Origin: CAYWCV01 sp964629885
GTDB taxonomy: Bacteria; Bacteroidota; Rhodothermia; Balneolales; CAYWCV01
DNA length: 64,000 nt
Assembly: GCA_964629885.1 (NCBI GenBank)
Contig: CAZVRJ010000004.1
Coordinates: 1 to 64,000 of the forward strand
Direction of reading: 5' to 3'
Shown: positions 1 to 7,263 of the stretch, in pieces
How the letters are laid out: every line of letters starts with the position of its first letter
How positions within the stretch are numbered: the stretch's first letter is position 1
The notes under the pieces: model-generated
Databases searched by the model: none
Seen by the model: only the letters and a program-made list of their open reading frames with translations
Told to the model about the DNA's origin: nothing
Position numbers and translations under genes: made by a program

Positions 1-337
1 CCTGATCACTTTCACCGAGATTAACCGCAAGAACGACAAAATCGTTTGGATAATCGTTCATTGCTTTGCTCATCGATGGAAAGGCCTTTAAGCAGGGTGT
101 GCACCAAGTCTCCCAAAAGTCGATCATCACGACCTTGCCCTTGAATTGGTCTAAGGTGACCACATTCCCCTCGTAATCTTTAAAGCTGGCACCAGTAAGC
201 ACTTGGGCATAATTCACGGGTGACCCAAATTCAGAAGCGGATGAATCGGATGATCCATTATCGATCGTTGTATCGGGCTGCGCAGTGCATGAAGCCAGCA
301 CAAAAAGGAGAGCACCTATCAAAAAGGTATATCGCAT
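1..337 (-). CDS. Thioredoxin-like (TlpA/ResA family) lipoprotein, C-terminus cut by window edge
   Basis: The first 112 codons of a leftward gene, running off the window at base 1. The product starts MRYTFLIGALLFVLASC, a lipoprotein signal with lipobox LASC, so it is probably anchored to a membrane facing the periplasm. A low-complexity Asp/Ser linker follows, then the start of a thioredoxin fold with the redox motif WCTPC at about residues 77-81 inside VVMIDFWETWCTPC. TlpA/ResA proteins reduce disulfides in the periplasm, for example during cytochrome c maturation or oxidative-damage repair; the substrate cannot be told here. It was translated by hand from the reverse complement. The start is the ATG at 337, immediately ahead of the signal peptide. 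Confidence 0.88.
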   Translation of the reverse strand, partial: MRYTFLIGALLFVLASCTAQPDTTIDNGSSDSSASEFGSPVNYAQVLTGASFKDYEGNVVTLDQFKGKVVMIDFWETWCTPCLKAFPSMSKAMNDYPNDFVVLAVNLGESDQ

Positions 338-410
338 GGATTGTTTTTTCGACATTAGTCGCAAAATTATTTGCACAAGCATTTAAAATACGGATAATTA
401 ACGTTTATCT

Positions 411-1118
411 CTACACAGGGACCCTGTTAGCTACCATCCGACGGTAGAACGCAATGAGATTATCCTGCGAAACTCCCAGTCTCCACATCAGGTAAATGCT
501 CATGAAGATGAGTTGCAGACGAATTTTCCCCTGTTCCAAATACCTGCGTGGCGATGTTATGGCCACTTTTTCCATCACTTTAAACTTGATTCCGGCTGCG
601 CGAATCCTTCTGGTGAATTCGTTGTCTTCGAGCACTCTGTGGTCTTCTCTGTAACCACCCAGTTTGTCAAAATGCTCCTTGAGAATGTATAATCCCTGGT
701 CGCCGAATCGCACCAAATCCATGTCGAAACGTGTGAGCCAGCCATACACTCTCAAGATGTATGATGGGTGGCCAAATCCAAGTTGAAAACACCCAGCACC
801 ATAACCCTTCCCGATAGCGTCAGATATTGACTCCGACCAACCAACCGGCAGTCGAGTATCGGCATGCACAAATAGCAGGATCTCGCCTTTCGCATCAGAT
901 GCACCCAAATTCATCTGGATTGCCCTTCCCGACCGTTGCGATTCCACGCATCGCGCGCCTGATTGTTTTGCAATTTCGACGGTTTTATCGCTACTGCCGC
1001 CATCGCTTACAATGATTTCTTTGATGAGGCCTTTTGTGTCGCTGATCACGCAGGCTTCGATGGTGGCGGCAATTTCGTCCGCCTCGTTAAGAGCAGGTAT
1101 TATGACGCTGACGTTCAC
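411..1118 (-). CDS. TIGR04283-type family 2 glycosyltransferase
   Basis: GT-A fold transferase of about 235 residues. The N-terminus VNVSVIIPALNEADEI is the usual beginning of this family, followed by the SDGGSSD nucleotide-binding motif and a DAKGEILLFVHADTRLP segment carrying the metal-binding DxD-like site. I place the start at the GTG at 1118, one base after the stop of the upstream gene. An ATG at 1166 would add 16 residues and overlap that gene by 47 bases, and those extra residues do not look like family sequence. It is translationally coupled to the TIGR04282-type gene. This pair is common in bacteria; the sugar acceptor is unknown. Confidence 0.85.
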   Translation of the reverse strand: MNVSVIIPALNEADEIAATIEACVISDTKGLIKEIIVSDGGSSDKTVEIAKQSGARCVESQRSGRAIQMNLGASDAKGEILLFVHADTRLPVGWSESISDAIGKGYGAGCFQLGFGHPSYILRVYGWLTRFDMDLVRFGDQGLYILKEHFDKLGGYREDHRVLEDNEFTRRIRAAGIKFKVMEKVAITSPRRYLEQGKIRLQLIFMSIYLMWRLGVSQDNLIAFYRRMVANRVPV

Positions 1119-1119
1119 C

Positions 1120-1749
1120 TCAGCCAAGCACAGATTCCATGAAGGAGTAACGCTCGAGATCCTCAACGGTATCGATATCTCCTAAAATGGGCAACTCGTA
1201 CCACGATAAGCCGCTTTGAATCATGGTTTCCATGGTTTGGTCGAACAACAAGGGGCTGCTCCAACTTTTACCGTTGAACAAATCGGCGTGCACCGATTTC
1301 ATTCCGATCAAATAGTAGCCTCCATCTTTGGCAGGTCCAACCACAATATCGACATCACTTAACTCGACGCGTGCTTTGTTGAGATGCTCGACGTTCAACC
1401 GTGGACAGTCGCTTCCGATCACGATCACGTTGTCGTAGTCTTCGTCGAAGGTCTCCGAAATTGCATTGAGTAGCCTTTCGCCCAAATCATCTCCAACTTG
1501 CAGATGTTTCGTACCAAAACCGACATCCCATATATCAATCTCAGGGATGAAATCGCTGTAGTAGACTCGTACATGGGTGTCCCACGACGTGGCAACCGAA
1601 TGCGTGTAATTCACGAGACTCAGATAAACTTCTAATGCTTTCTCGTTCCCGAGCTGAGCAGCCAATCTGGTCTTGACTTTGCCAAGTTCGGGGTTTTTGA
1701 CAAAGACGACGAGTGCTGTTTTGGTATCGACTGAACTCATGTGGTTCAC
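1120..1749 (-). CDS. TIGR04282/DUF2064-type nucleotidyl- or glycosyl-transferase
   Basis: Product of 209 residues starting MNHMSSVDTKTALVVFVKNPELGKVKTRLA. The KNPxxGKVKTRLA motif is the nucleotide-binding signature of the DUF2064 family (CofC/MobA-like GT-A fold). VIVIGSDCPRL and the GPAKDGGYYLIG segment are further family motifs, the latter probably in the metal and substrate site. It is the first gene of a two-gene leftward operon with the TIGR04283-type enzyme, separated by one base if the GTG start is used. The exact reaction is not established; a role in glycoconjugate synthesis is inferred from the partner. Confidence 0.85.
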   Translation of the reverse strand: MNHMSSVDTKTALVVFVKNPELGKVKTRLAAQLGNEKALEVYLSLVNYTHSVATSWDTHVRVYYSDFIPEIDIWDVGFGTKHLQVGDDLGERLLNAISETFDEDYDNVIVIGSDCPRLNVEHLNKARVELSDVDIVVGPAKDGGYYLIGMKSVHADLFNGKSWSSPLLFDQTMETMIQSGLSWYELPILGDIDTVEDLERYSFMESVLG

Positions 1750-1890
1750 CTTAGGCTTTTAAATAATCGTATCTTACGACTTTACGAGTTGATTCTCAAT
1801 TCCATTTGCAGTTTGAGGAACAATAACCTCAATATTATACTCTAAGAGTGTACAGAACGATAACAAACAACGATCAAAGGTTAAAAGACT

Positions 1891-2361
1891 ATGAAAAATG
1901 GTACTATTCTTGCCTTATTAGGCCTGCTGTTCCTTTCAGCCTCAGCGGTTCAAGCACAGCCAAAAGGTAATAAAGGTGACACTGGTCTCGGTATCATCAT
2001 TGGTGAGCCAACCGGTATTAGCTTCAAGTCATGGTTGAACGAAAAGCATGCATTCGACTTGGCTCTTGCATGGACTGTTGAGAGCAACGAAGCGTTGCAC
2101 CTTCATGGAAGCTATTTGTACCACAACAACAACTTTTTCAATCCAAATCGGGGAAAAATGCCGTTGTATTATGGCATCGGTGGTCGTGTTAAGACCCGCA
2201 AAGACCATACGACAGTAGGTGTGCGAGTTCCTTTTGGATTTGAATATCTGTTCGAAGGAGCACCACTTGGTCTGTTCTTAGAAGTCGCTCCAATTCTTGA
2301 CCTAACTCCAAACACGGAGTTTGACATCAACAGCGGCCTTGGAATTCGGTTCTATTTCTGA
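1891..2361 (+). CDS. Small secreted outer-membrane beta-barrel-like protein
   Basis: Product of 156 residues with a clear signal peptide (MKNGTILALLGLLFLSASAVQAQ, cleavage after VQA). The mature part starts with a Gly-rich strand, GLGIIIGEPTGISFK, and continues as alternating amphipathic strands (DLALAWTV, LHLHGSYLYH, TTVGVRVPFGFEYLF, GLGIRFYF), ending in an aromatic residue as outer-membrane barrels do. The pattern resembles DUF3996/BAPKO_0422-type small barrels, but I assign this only by appearance. It is a single gene, transcribed alone and closed by a strong terminator at 2382-2419. Function unknown. Confidence 0.75.
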   Translation: MKNGTILALLGLLFLSASAVQAQPKGNKGDTGLGIIIGEPTGISFKSWLNEKHAFDLALAWTVESNEALHLHGSYLYHNNNFFNPNRGKMPLYYGIGGRVKTRKDHTTVGVRVPFGFEYLFEGAPLGLFLEVAPILDLTPNTEFDINSGLGIRFYF

Positions 2362-2381
2362 TCATCACGATTCAAGAAAAC

Positions 2382-2419
2382 AAAAAAGGCGTCCGATCTA
2401 CATCGGACGCCTTTTTTTT
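2382..2419 (+). terminator. Rho-independent terminator between convergent genes
   Basis: Perfect 11-bp stem AGGCGTCCGAT (2387-2397) and ATCGGACGCCT (2402-2412) with a 4-base loop, followed by an 8-T run. Six A residues precede the left arm, so the hairpin also has a T-tract on the minus strand and can serve both the small barrel gene and the convergent DUF349 gene. Confidence 0.92.
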
Positions 2420-2431
2420 AACCTATTTCAA

Positions 2432-4741
2432 TCAGCTAGCCGACTGAGCTTCTCGCTTCAAAGCATCGAGCTCTTCCGTCTTTGAGTAGAGCTTTACTTG
2501 GGCTGCGTCAATTTTTGCCTGGATGTCGTCGCGGAGCTTGTTGCCCTGCTTGCTCGGCTTAATGAACGTCTTCGTGTCGCTGTAGTGCAAAATCATTTGC
2601 TGAAGCTCGTCGCATTCCTTTTTGAGGCGCTGCAAATCGTTGCCTTTGCGACGATCGCCAGATCCTGTATCCTGCTGCTGTTGGCGGCGTGGGCCTTGAT
2701 TGGCATTTTGGATGGATCTTGATGCGCGTTCTTCGCGAGCACGCTGGTACACGGCATCGCATGCCTCTTTGTACTTCGTCCAAAGCTTGTTCTTGTACTT
2801 CATAGGTACAAAACCAACCTTTTGATACTCTTCTTGCAACGGCTTGATCTCGTTCACGGCCTGCTGCGGATCTTCAAGTTCAATCAACTTATTGATCTTG
2901 TCGATGATGTCTTTCTTGGCCTTGTAGTTTTCTTTTTCGGCATGTCGTGCATTCTTGAGCGAATCGCGGCGCTTCTCGAAGAAATCGTCCATGGCCTTCT
3001 TGAAACGATTCCAAAGGGGCTTGGTCTTACGACGTGGCACAGGACCAATATCTTTCCATTGGTTGGAAAGCATCTGCATTTCGCGAGTCGCCTTACCGTA
3101 GTCATTTATGGTTGACAATGCCTCGGCCTGTTCGCAAAGCTTCTCTTTTGCCTCATAGTTGGCGTTCTCCGCATCACGGATAACGTCAAGGTTAGAATTC
3201 TTTCTCTCGTTGAATGCATCAGAGGCTTTCTTGAATCGCTCCCAAAGTACCTCGGATTGATCTTTCGACACCGGACCGCACTCTTTCCACTCACGGTGCA
3301 GACGATTGATGGTACGCGCTGCATTTACCAAGTCTTCTTCGGCAACTAGTGCCTCGGCTTGCTCACAAAGTGTCGTCTTCTTCTTGAGATTTTTCTCAAG
3401 CTCGGCACGATACGCTTTGTTAAAGGTGAGTTTGTTTTGTTGGTATGCGTCGAGGGCCGTTCTGTAACGGTTCCAAATTTCGTCTTCCTTCTCTACTGTT
3501 ACCGGACCCACTTTGCGCCACTGCTGCGAGAGACCTTCAAAAAGGTTGTCGAGGTTATCCCAACTGAGGGTTTCCTCATTGATACTGACGTTGATCATGT
3601 CCATTTTGTCCAAGATCAACATCTTTATGTTCAAGTTCTCCTCTTCACGTTCCTTGCGCTTAACGAGGAAGTCGACGCGTTTCTCTTCAAATGTGGTTCT
3701 GAGGGCGTCAAATCGTTTCTGCATTTTCTCCACTTCGTCGTGGGGAATTTGGCGAATTTTTTCCCAACGACGCTCCAACGACTTCAGCTCATTAACAGCA
3801 TTCCAACGACCGTCGCGAACGATGGTTTCCAGACGCTCAAGAAGTTCTTTCTTGCGGTCAAGATTGACGGCACGTACCTGGGTCATCTTCTCAAAATGGG
3901 CACTGCGACGCTCATTAAAGTGCGTCTGAGCTTTCTGCAAACGTGCAACTAGGTCTTTCTGAGCATCATCGTTTAGGGCTGTAAGCTCATCCCATTTAAA
4001 ACGGATGTTCTCAAACTCCAAGTTGCCGTACTGCCAGTCGTTCGACACAGCAATTGCCTCAGCCTTGAGCACGAACTGCTCGAATGGGTAGTGAGGATCT
4101 CCCTCGCTAAAAGCTGCTTCGGCAGGCACGAAACCTGCAGGCTCTTCTGAAGCTTCGGCAACGACTTCTGGCTCCTCTTGGTCCCCTTGCTCTTCGTGCT
4201 CTTCGTCGGCTACGGGTTGATCATCGTGATGGATTTCGTCCACAACCGGCGCAGCCTCAACCTCTGCAACTTCGGCAACAAGCTCGACTTCCTCTTCATC
4301 GTCTTCTTCGACATCTACGGATGGCGAATCGATCGTAGGCTGATCCTCTTCGGTTTCCACCTCAGCCACTTCTTCAGCTGCTGCCTCAGGCGCTTCTTCG
4401 GCAATCTCCGTTGCTGAAGTGTCATTGAGGAAAGACATCAGATTGTCGAAATCGCCGACAGCGGCAGTGGCTGTCGCTTTCTCAAGGAAAGCCTTCTTTA
4501 GAGAGTCTGGATCAGAGGCCGTCTCGAGTTCAACGACTAGATTGTCGCGTTCTGTCACCAACTCGGCGAAGGCATCAGTAAATGGCTGGAGAACTTCCTC
4601 TGCAGTGAACTCTGCCGCGGTGTCGATCGACCCTATGGCTTTTCCGCTGAAATGGCTGTTGTCAGTTTGAACGATTTGTCCATCGCTGGTTATATAGGCA
4701 TATTCACCGGAGTGAAGTGCGTCGGCTATCTGCTTGGTCAT
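2432..4741 (-). CDS. DUF349 multi-repeat protein with acidic N-terminal region
   Basis: Product of 769 residues. Residues from about 90 to 215 are a Glu/Asp/Val/Ala-rich low-complexity region. About residues 220-670 hold six tandem DUF349 repeats, recognisable by a recurring W or Y, a KxGPV/VP-like turn and a WxRFxxAxDxFxxKR helix (for example QQWRKVGPV, REWKECGPV, NQWKDIGPVP, EEYQKVGFVP). The C-terminus (about 700-765) is a charged coiled coil. DUF349 proteins are typical of Bacteroidota and have no settled function; a cytoplasmic helical scaffold or nucleic-acid-linked role is only a guess. No signal peptide is present. The gene stands alone, with 212 bases to Dps. Confidence 0.9.
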   Translation of the reverse strand: MTKQIADALHSGEYAYITSDGQIVQTDNSHFSGKAIGSIDTAAEFTAEEVLQPFTDAFAELVTERDNLVVELETASDPDSLKKAFLEKATATAAVGDFDNLMSFLNDTSATEIAEEAPEAAAEEVAEVETEEDQPTIDSPSVDVEEDDEEEVELVAEVAEVEAAPVVDEIHHDDQPVADEEHEEQGDQEEPEVVAEASEEPAGFVPAEAAFSEGDPHYPFEQFVLKAEAIAVSNDWQYGNLEFENIRFKWDELTALNDDAQKDLVARLQKAQTHFNERRSAHFEKMTQVRAVNLDRKKELLERLETIVRDGRWNAVNELKSLERRWEKIRQIPHDEVEKMQKRFDALRTTFEEKRVDFLVKRKEREEENLNIKMLILDKMDMINVSINEETLSWDNLDNLFEGLSQQWRKVGPVTVEKEDEIWNRYRTALDAYQQNKLTFNKAYRAELEKNLKKKTTLCEQAEALVAEEDLVNAARTINRLHREWKECGPVSKDQSEVLWERFKKASDAFNERKNSNLDVIRDAENANYEAKEKLCEQAEALSTINDYGKATREMQMLSNQWKDIGPVPRRKTKPLWNRFKKAMDDFFEKRRDSLKNARHAEKENYKAKKDIIDKINKLIELEDPQQAVNEIKPLQEEYQKVGFVPMKYKNKLWTKYKEACDAVYQRAREERASRSIQNANQGPRRQQQQDTGSGDRRKGNDLQRLKKECDELQQMILHYSDTKTFIKPSKQGNKLRDDIQAKIDAAQVKLYSKTEELDALKREAQSAS

Positions 4742-4953
4742 ACGAAGAGGATCAAGGGATGTGAATTAGCACCGTATAGATGCGCGTTGCTTATAAATGA
4801 CAAGGGTAGGCGTTATTGCTTAGCCCTTCTGATGGTTTTTCACATTTGGATATGATGTGTCATACTCCGCCTGTTGAAAAAAGCTGAATTACAAAAATAC
4901 TCAATACTCTAAGACCGAGCAACAACTGAAAATGAGGCCATTGCCTGCTTTTT
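4742..4953. other. Intergenic region between the DUF349 and Dps genes
   Basis: 212 bases between two leftward genes. It should carry the promoter of the DUF349 gene. Reading the minus strand I see no convincing -35/-10 pair, no terminator for Dps and no small ORF I would defend. Confidence 0.5.
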
Positions 4954-5460
4954 TCAATCTGCCAGGTGACTTCTCAACATCCAAGCCGATTTCGAGTGCA
5001 CATGAAGCCTTTGAGTCAAAATGTCGGTTGATGCCTCATCGCCAATTTCTGTGCATATCGGCATTATTTTACGGCAAGTCTCAATGATGTGCTCGTTATC
5101 GGCAGCGAGGTTGTAAACCATGTCCATCGCCTTAGGAATACCGGTATCCTCTTTGATGGAGCTGAGCTTGTCAAACTCGGAAAATGAAACGGGGGCATAA
5201 AATCCGACGGCTCGAATACGCTCGGCTATTTCGTCGATGGCTTGTGCCAACTCGGTGTATTGCAACTCAAACAGGCTGTGCAACGAGCTGAAAAAAGGCC
5301 CTGTCACATTCCAATGGTAGCCATGCGTTTTGAGGTAGAGCATATAACTTTCGGCCAATAATACGCTCAGACCGTCTGCCACTTGTTTTCTGCTGGCTTC
5401 GTCGATGCCGATGTGAACGTTCGCATCCGCTTTTTTCTTGGTGTTCTTACTCTTGCCCAT
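4954..5460 (-). CDS. dps: Dps-type DNA-protection/miniferritin
   Basis: Product of 168 residues, the normal length for Dps. The ferroxidase-centre helices are visible: YLKTHGYHWNVTG (conserved His-x-x-x-x-W) and LFELQYTELAQAIDEIAERIRAVG (the D-x-x-x-E pair). Dps dodecamers oxidise and store iron and protect DNA during starvation or peroxide stress. The N-terminal 15 residues are Lys-rich (MGKSKNTKKKADAN), a feature that in E. coli Dps mediates DNA binding. The gene is separated from rluA upstream by 53 bases that include a promoter-like TTTGCTATCAT (minus strand, 5507-5497), so it probably has its own promoter. Confidence 0.93.
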   Translation of the reverse strand: MGKSKNTKKKADANVHIGIDEASRKQVADGLSVLLAESYMLYLKTHGYHWNVTGPFFSSLHSLFELQYTELAQAIDEIAERIRAVGFYAPVSFSEFDKLSSIKEDTGIPKAMDMVYNLAADNEHIIETCRKIMPICTEIGDEASTDILTQRLHVHSKSAWMLRSHLAD

Positions 5461-5496
5461 ATCTAATCCTCTTTATTGATGAATCCGAATGGTAAC

Positions 5497-5507
5497 ATGA
5501 TAGCAAA
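5497..5507 (-). promoter_or_regulatory. Candidate promoter element of dps (TTTGCTATCAT)
   Basis: On the minus strand TTTGCTATCAT ends 36 bases upstream of the dps ATG. It resembles an extended -10 element (TGnTAT) and nearly matches the TTTGCTATATT found upstream of the antiporter and aroC genes. No clear -35 is visible. Confidence 0.35.
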
Positions 5508-5513
5508 AGCAAT

Positions 5514-6188
5514 TTAACGATTCTTAAGCGAAGTAATCAGCTTTTGCATGTCGTTGGGTAACGGGCTTTCAAACCACATTCGTTCATTTCGGGACGGATG
5601 CATCACGCCAAGCTTATGAGCATGCAGGGCATGCCTATCCATTCCCATCAAGTCGAGTTCTCCACCATACTGGTGATCACCGATAATGGGGTGGCCGATC
5701 TCTGCGAATTGCACCCTAATCTGATTTTTAAGACCCGTTTCGAGCATCACATCGACTAAAGCAGCATTTTCGAAAGCTTCTGCCACTCTATAATGCAGCA
5801 CCGCCTCGGTTGCGCCATAGCTGCCTGGCTTGACGATCACATTCTTAAAGCTATTCTTGATGAGCTTCATATTATGCACCAAGGTCCCTTCAGGCTCATC
5901 AGGCACTCCAAAAACGACCGCTTGGTACATTCTGCTTGCCGACCTGTCGATGAATTGCTGCTTCAAGTCTTCGAAAGCGCCCTTATTTCTGGCAAACATC
6001 ACCACGCCAGTGGTGAAACGGTCAATGCGATGCACCACGTACACTGGTCCCGATTTTTTGAGATGCTGTTTAAGGAGGTCAAACAAGTTGAGGGCCGACG
6101 ACTTGGGTATAGGAACCGTCAATAGTCCAGCAGGCTTGTCCACAACCACGATGTCCCGATCTTCGTATATAATGCTGTATCGATCCAT
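5514..6188 (-). CDS. RluA-family rRNA/tRNA pseudouridine synthase
   Basis: Product of 224 residues with the family's catalytic motif HRIDRFTTG (Asp is the nucleophile), the N-terminal YEDRDIVVVDKPAGLLTVP motif and the C-terminal segment GLKNQIRVQFAEIGHPIIGDHQYG. It has no S4 RNA-binding domain, so it is a catalytic-domain-only member closer to RluA/TruC/YjbO types than to RluC/RluD. It isomerises uridine in structured RNA; the target base cannot be assigned. It lies 6 bases downstream of the TPR gene, suggesting co-transcription. Confidence 0.9.
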   Translation of the reverse strand: MDRYSIIYEDRDIVVVDKPAGLLTVPIPKSSALNLFDLLKQHLKKSGPVYVVHRIDRFTTGVVMFARNKGAFEDLKQQFIDRSASRMYQAVVFGVPDEPEGTLVHNMKLIKNSFKNVIVKPGSYGATEAVLHYRVAEAFENAALVDVMLETGLKNQIRVQFAEIGHPIIGDHQYGGELDLMGMDRHALHAHKLGVMHPSRNERMWFESPLPNDMQKLITSLKNR

Positions 6189-6194
6189 ATCTCG

Positions 6195-6731
6195 CTACTG
6201 AGGGTTGGTCATGTCAAGTTCCCTGAGGGCCTCCATCAACGATGTATCGTGCGGAAACCGGGCCATTCCGTTTATGAGGGTAATCCTAGCTTTCGGGATG
6301 TCGCCGTTCCAAGCATAGGCAACGGCAAGTTCGTGCACTACAACCGGTGTATGCCCTCCAATTTTCAAGCTCTTTTCAAGGTATTCGGCAGCTTTAGAGT
6401 AGTTTCCGAGCTCAAATTGGCACTCAGACATCTCGTTTAACAGACCCACATGGTCTGGCCAATGCATAAGTGCCTGATCGTATGCCTGCTCAGCATAGGG
6501 CCATAGACCCATCAATGCGCATATCGATCCCAAGACGAAATTCGAATAAGCCAAATCATCGCCCTTCAAACTCGATATCAGTCCAGTTAAGTCGTCGCCG
6601 ATTTTCTCCAGCTCACCGAAAATCAGGTCGCAGGTATCACGTTCGTCACGCGCCCGAGCCTCCTCCAGTTTCATCTGTAGATCGACTACCTTCTCCGACT
6701 GATTTATCAGATACGCTTTATGATCGCTCAA
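6195..6731 (-). CDS. Tetratricopeptide-repeat protein
   Basis: Product of 178 residues, no signal peptide, therefore cytoplasmic. The first 60 residues form a charged helical region. At least three TPR units follow: ALMGLWPYAEQAYDQALMHWPDH, LLNEMSECQFELGNYSKAAEYLEKSLKIG and VVHELAVAYAWNGDIPKARITLINGMARFPHD. TPRs mediate protein contacts. The partner is unknown, and the position directly upstream of the pseudouridine synthase gives no strong hint. Confidence 0.8.
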   Translation of the reverse strand: MSDHKAYLINQSEKVVDLQMKLEEARARDERDTCDLIFGELEKIGDDLTGLISSLKGDDLAYSNFVLGSICALMGLWPYAEQAYDQALMHWPDHVGLLNEMSECQFELGNYSKAAEYLEKSLKIGGHTPVVVHELAVAYAWNGDIPKARITLINGMARFPHDTSLMEALRELDMTNPQ

Positions 6732-6758
6732 GGTTGGCTTGGATTTATCCCAAGTGGG

Positions 6759-7118
6759 TTATTTGATGCCCGTTTCTACCTGGTAGACAGATTTCAGGAT
6801 CATTTGGGCATTTTCGTCTTTATTCTGCATCACCCTATGCTGCAAATTGGTGATGAGATTAGTCCTCGAATCCTCAAAAGCTTTGACCTTGGCGTTCTTC
6901 TCACCATTGGTTCGAATGACAATGTAGATATCGTCAGCACGGATCACACTGTACAAGCCGTCTTTGTTTGTTGCATGTGCACGCAGCTTCTCGTACTCGC
7001 TGAACAGCTCAGGAAAGTTCTCGGTGTTGTCGCACTTTTGGATGACCGCTACGTCATCTGGACCCTCGGCGCTGAGTGGAATGTGGCACAGGTAGAAGAA
7101 GTTGTCGGTATACTGCAT
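6759..7118 (-). CDS. Conserved-looking small cytoplasmic protein of unknown function
   Basis: Product of 119 residues using the ATG at 7118 (MQYTDNFFYLCHIPL). The longer frame from 7217 adds 33 basic residues unlike a protein N-terminus, so I reject that start. The sequence is mixed alpha/beta with no signal peptide or membrane segment, and I recognise no family. It is the first gene of a probable leftward operon with the TPR protein (27 bases on) and the pseudouridine synthase. Confidence that it is expressed comes mainly from the operon spacing. Confidence 0.6.
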   Translation of the reverse strand: MQYTDNFFYLCHIPLSAEGPDDVAVIQKCDNTENFPELFSEYEKLRAHATNKDGLYSVIRADDIYIVIRTNGEKNAKVKAFEDSRTNLITNLQHRVMQNKDENAQMILKSVYQVETGIK

Positions 7119-7263
7119 GAGTATGAATGATTTTATTCGCGAATTAGGGAATATACGGCGTTTTGGGCTTTTCTTCTGTGGTGCAATTAGCCACCGAAAG
7201 CAATAACTTGCAACCATAACGGTTATTTACATTCCTCGATCAACCTCGTCAACGGTTACTTTC

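Noticed and set aside
827..1015. Plus-strand frames inside the glycosyltransferase, DUF349, foldase, clpX and tig genes
   Set aside because: They are antisense shadows of strongly supported genes, with no family motifs.
3359..3952. Long plus-strand frame (197 codons) opposite the DUF349 gene
   Set aside because: It mirrors the repeat codon pattern of the real gene; no start context or recognisable protein features.
7119..7217. Upstream extension of the unknown gene at 6759-7118 (in-frame ATG at 7217)
   Set aside because: The 33 extra residues are basic and low in family-like character; the ATG at 7118 gives a normal N-terminus.
7216..7258. AACGGTTA direct repeats (7218 and 7251) before the S46 gene
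   Set aside because: Two 8-base copies 33 bases apart are suggestive of a tandem activator site but too short to claim.
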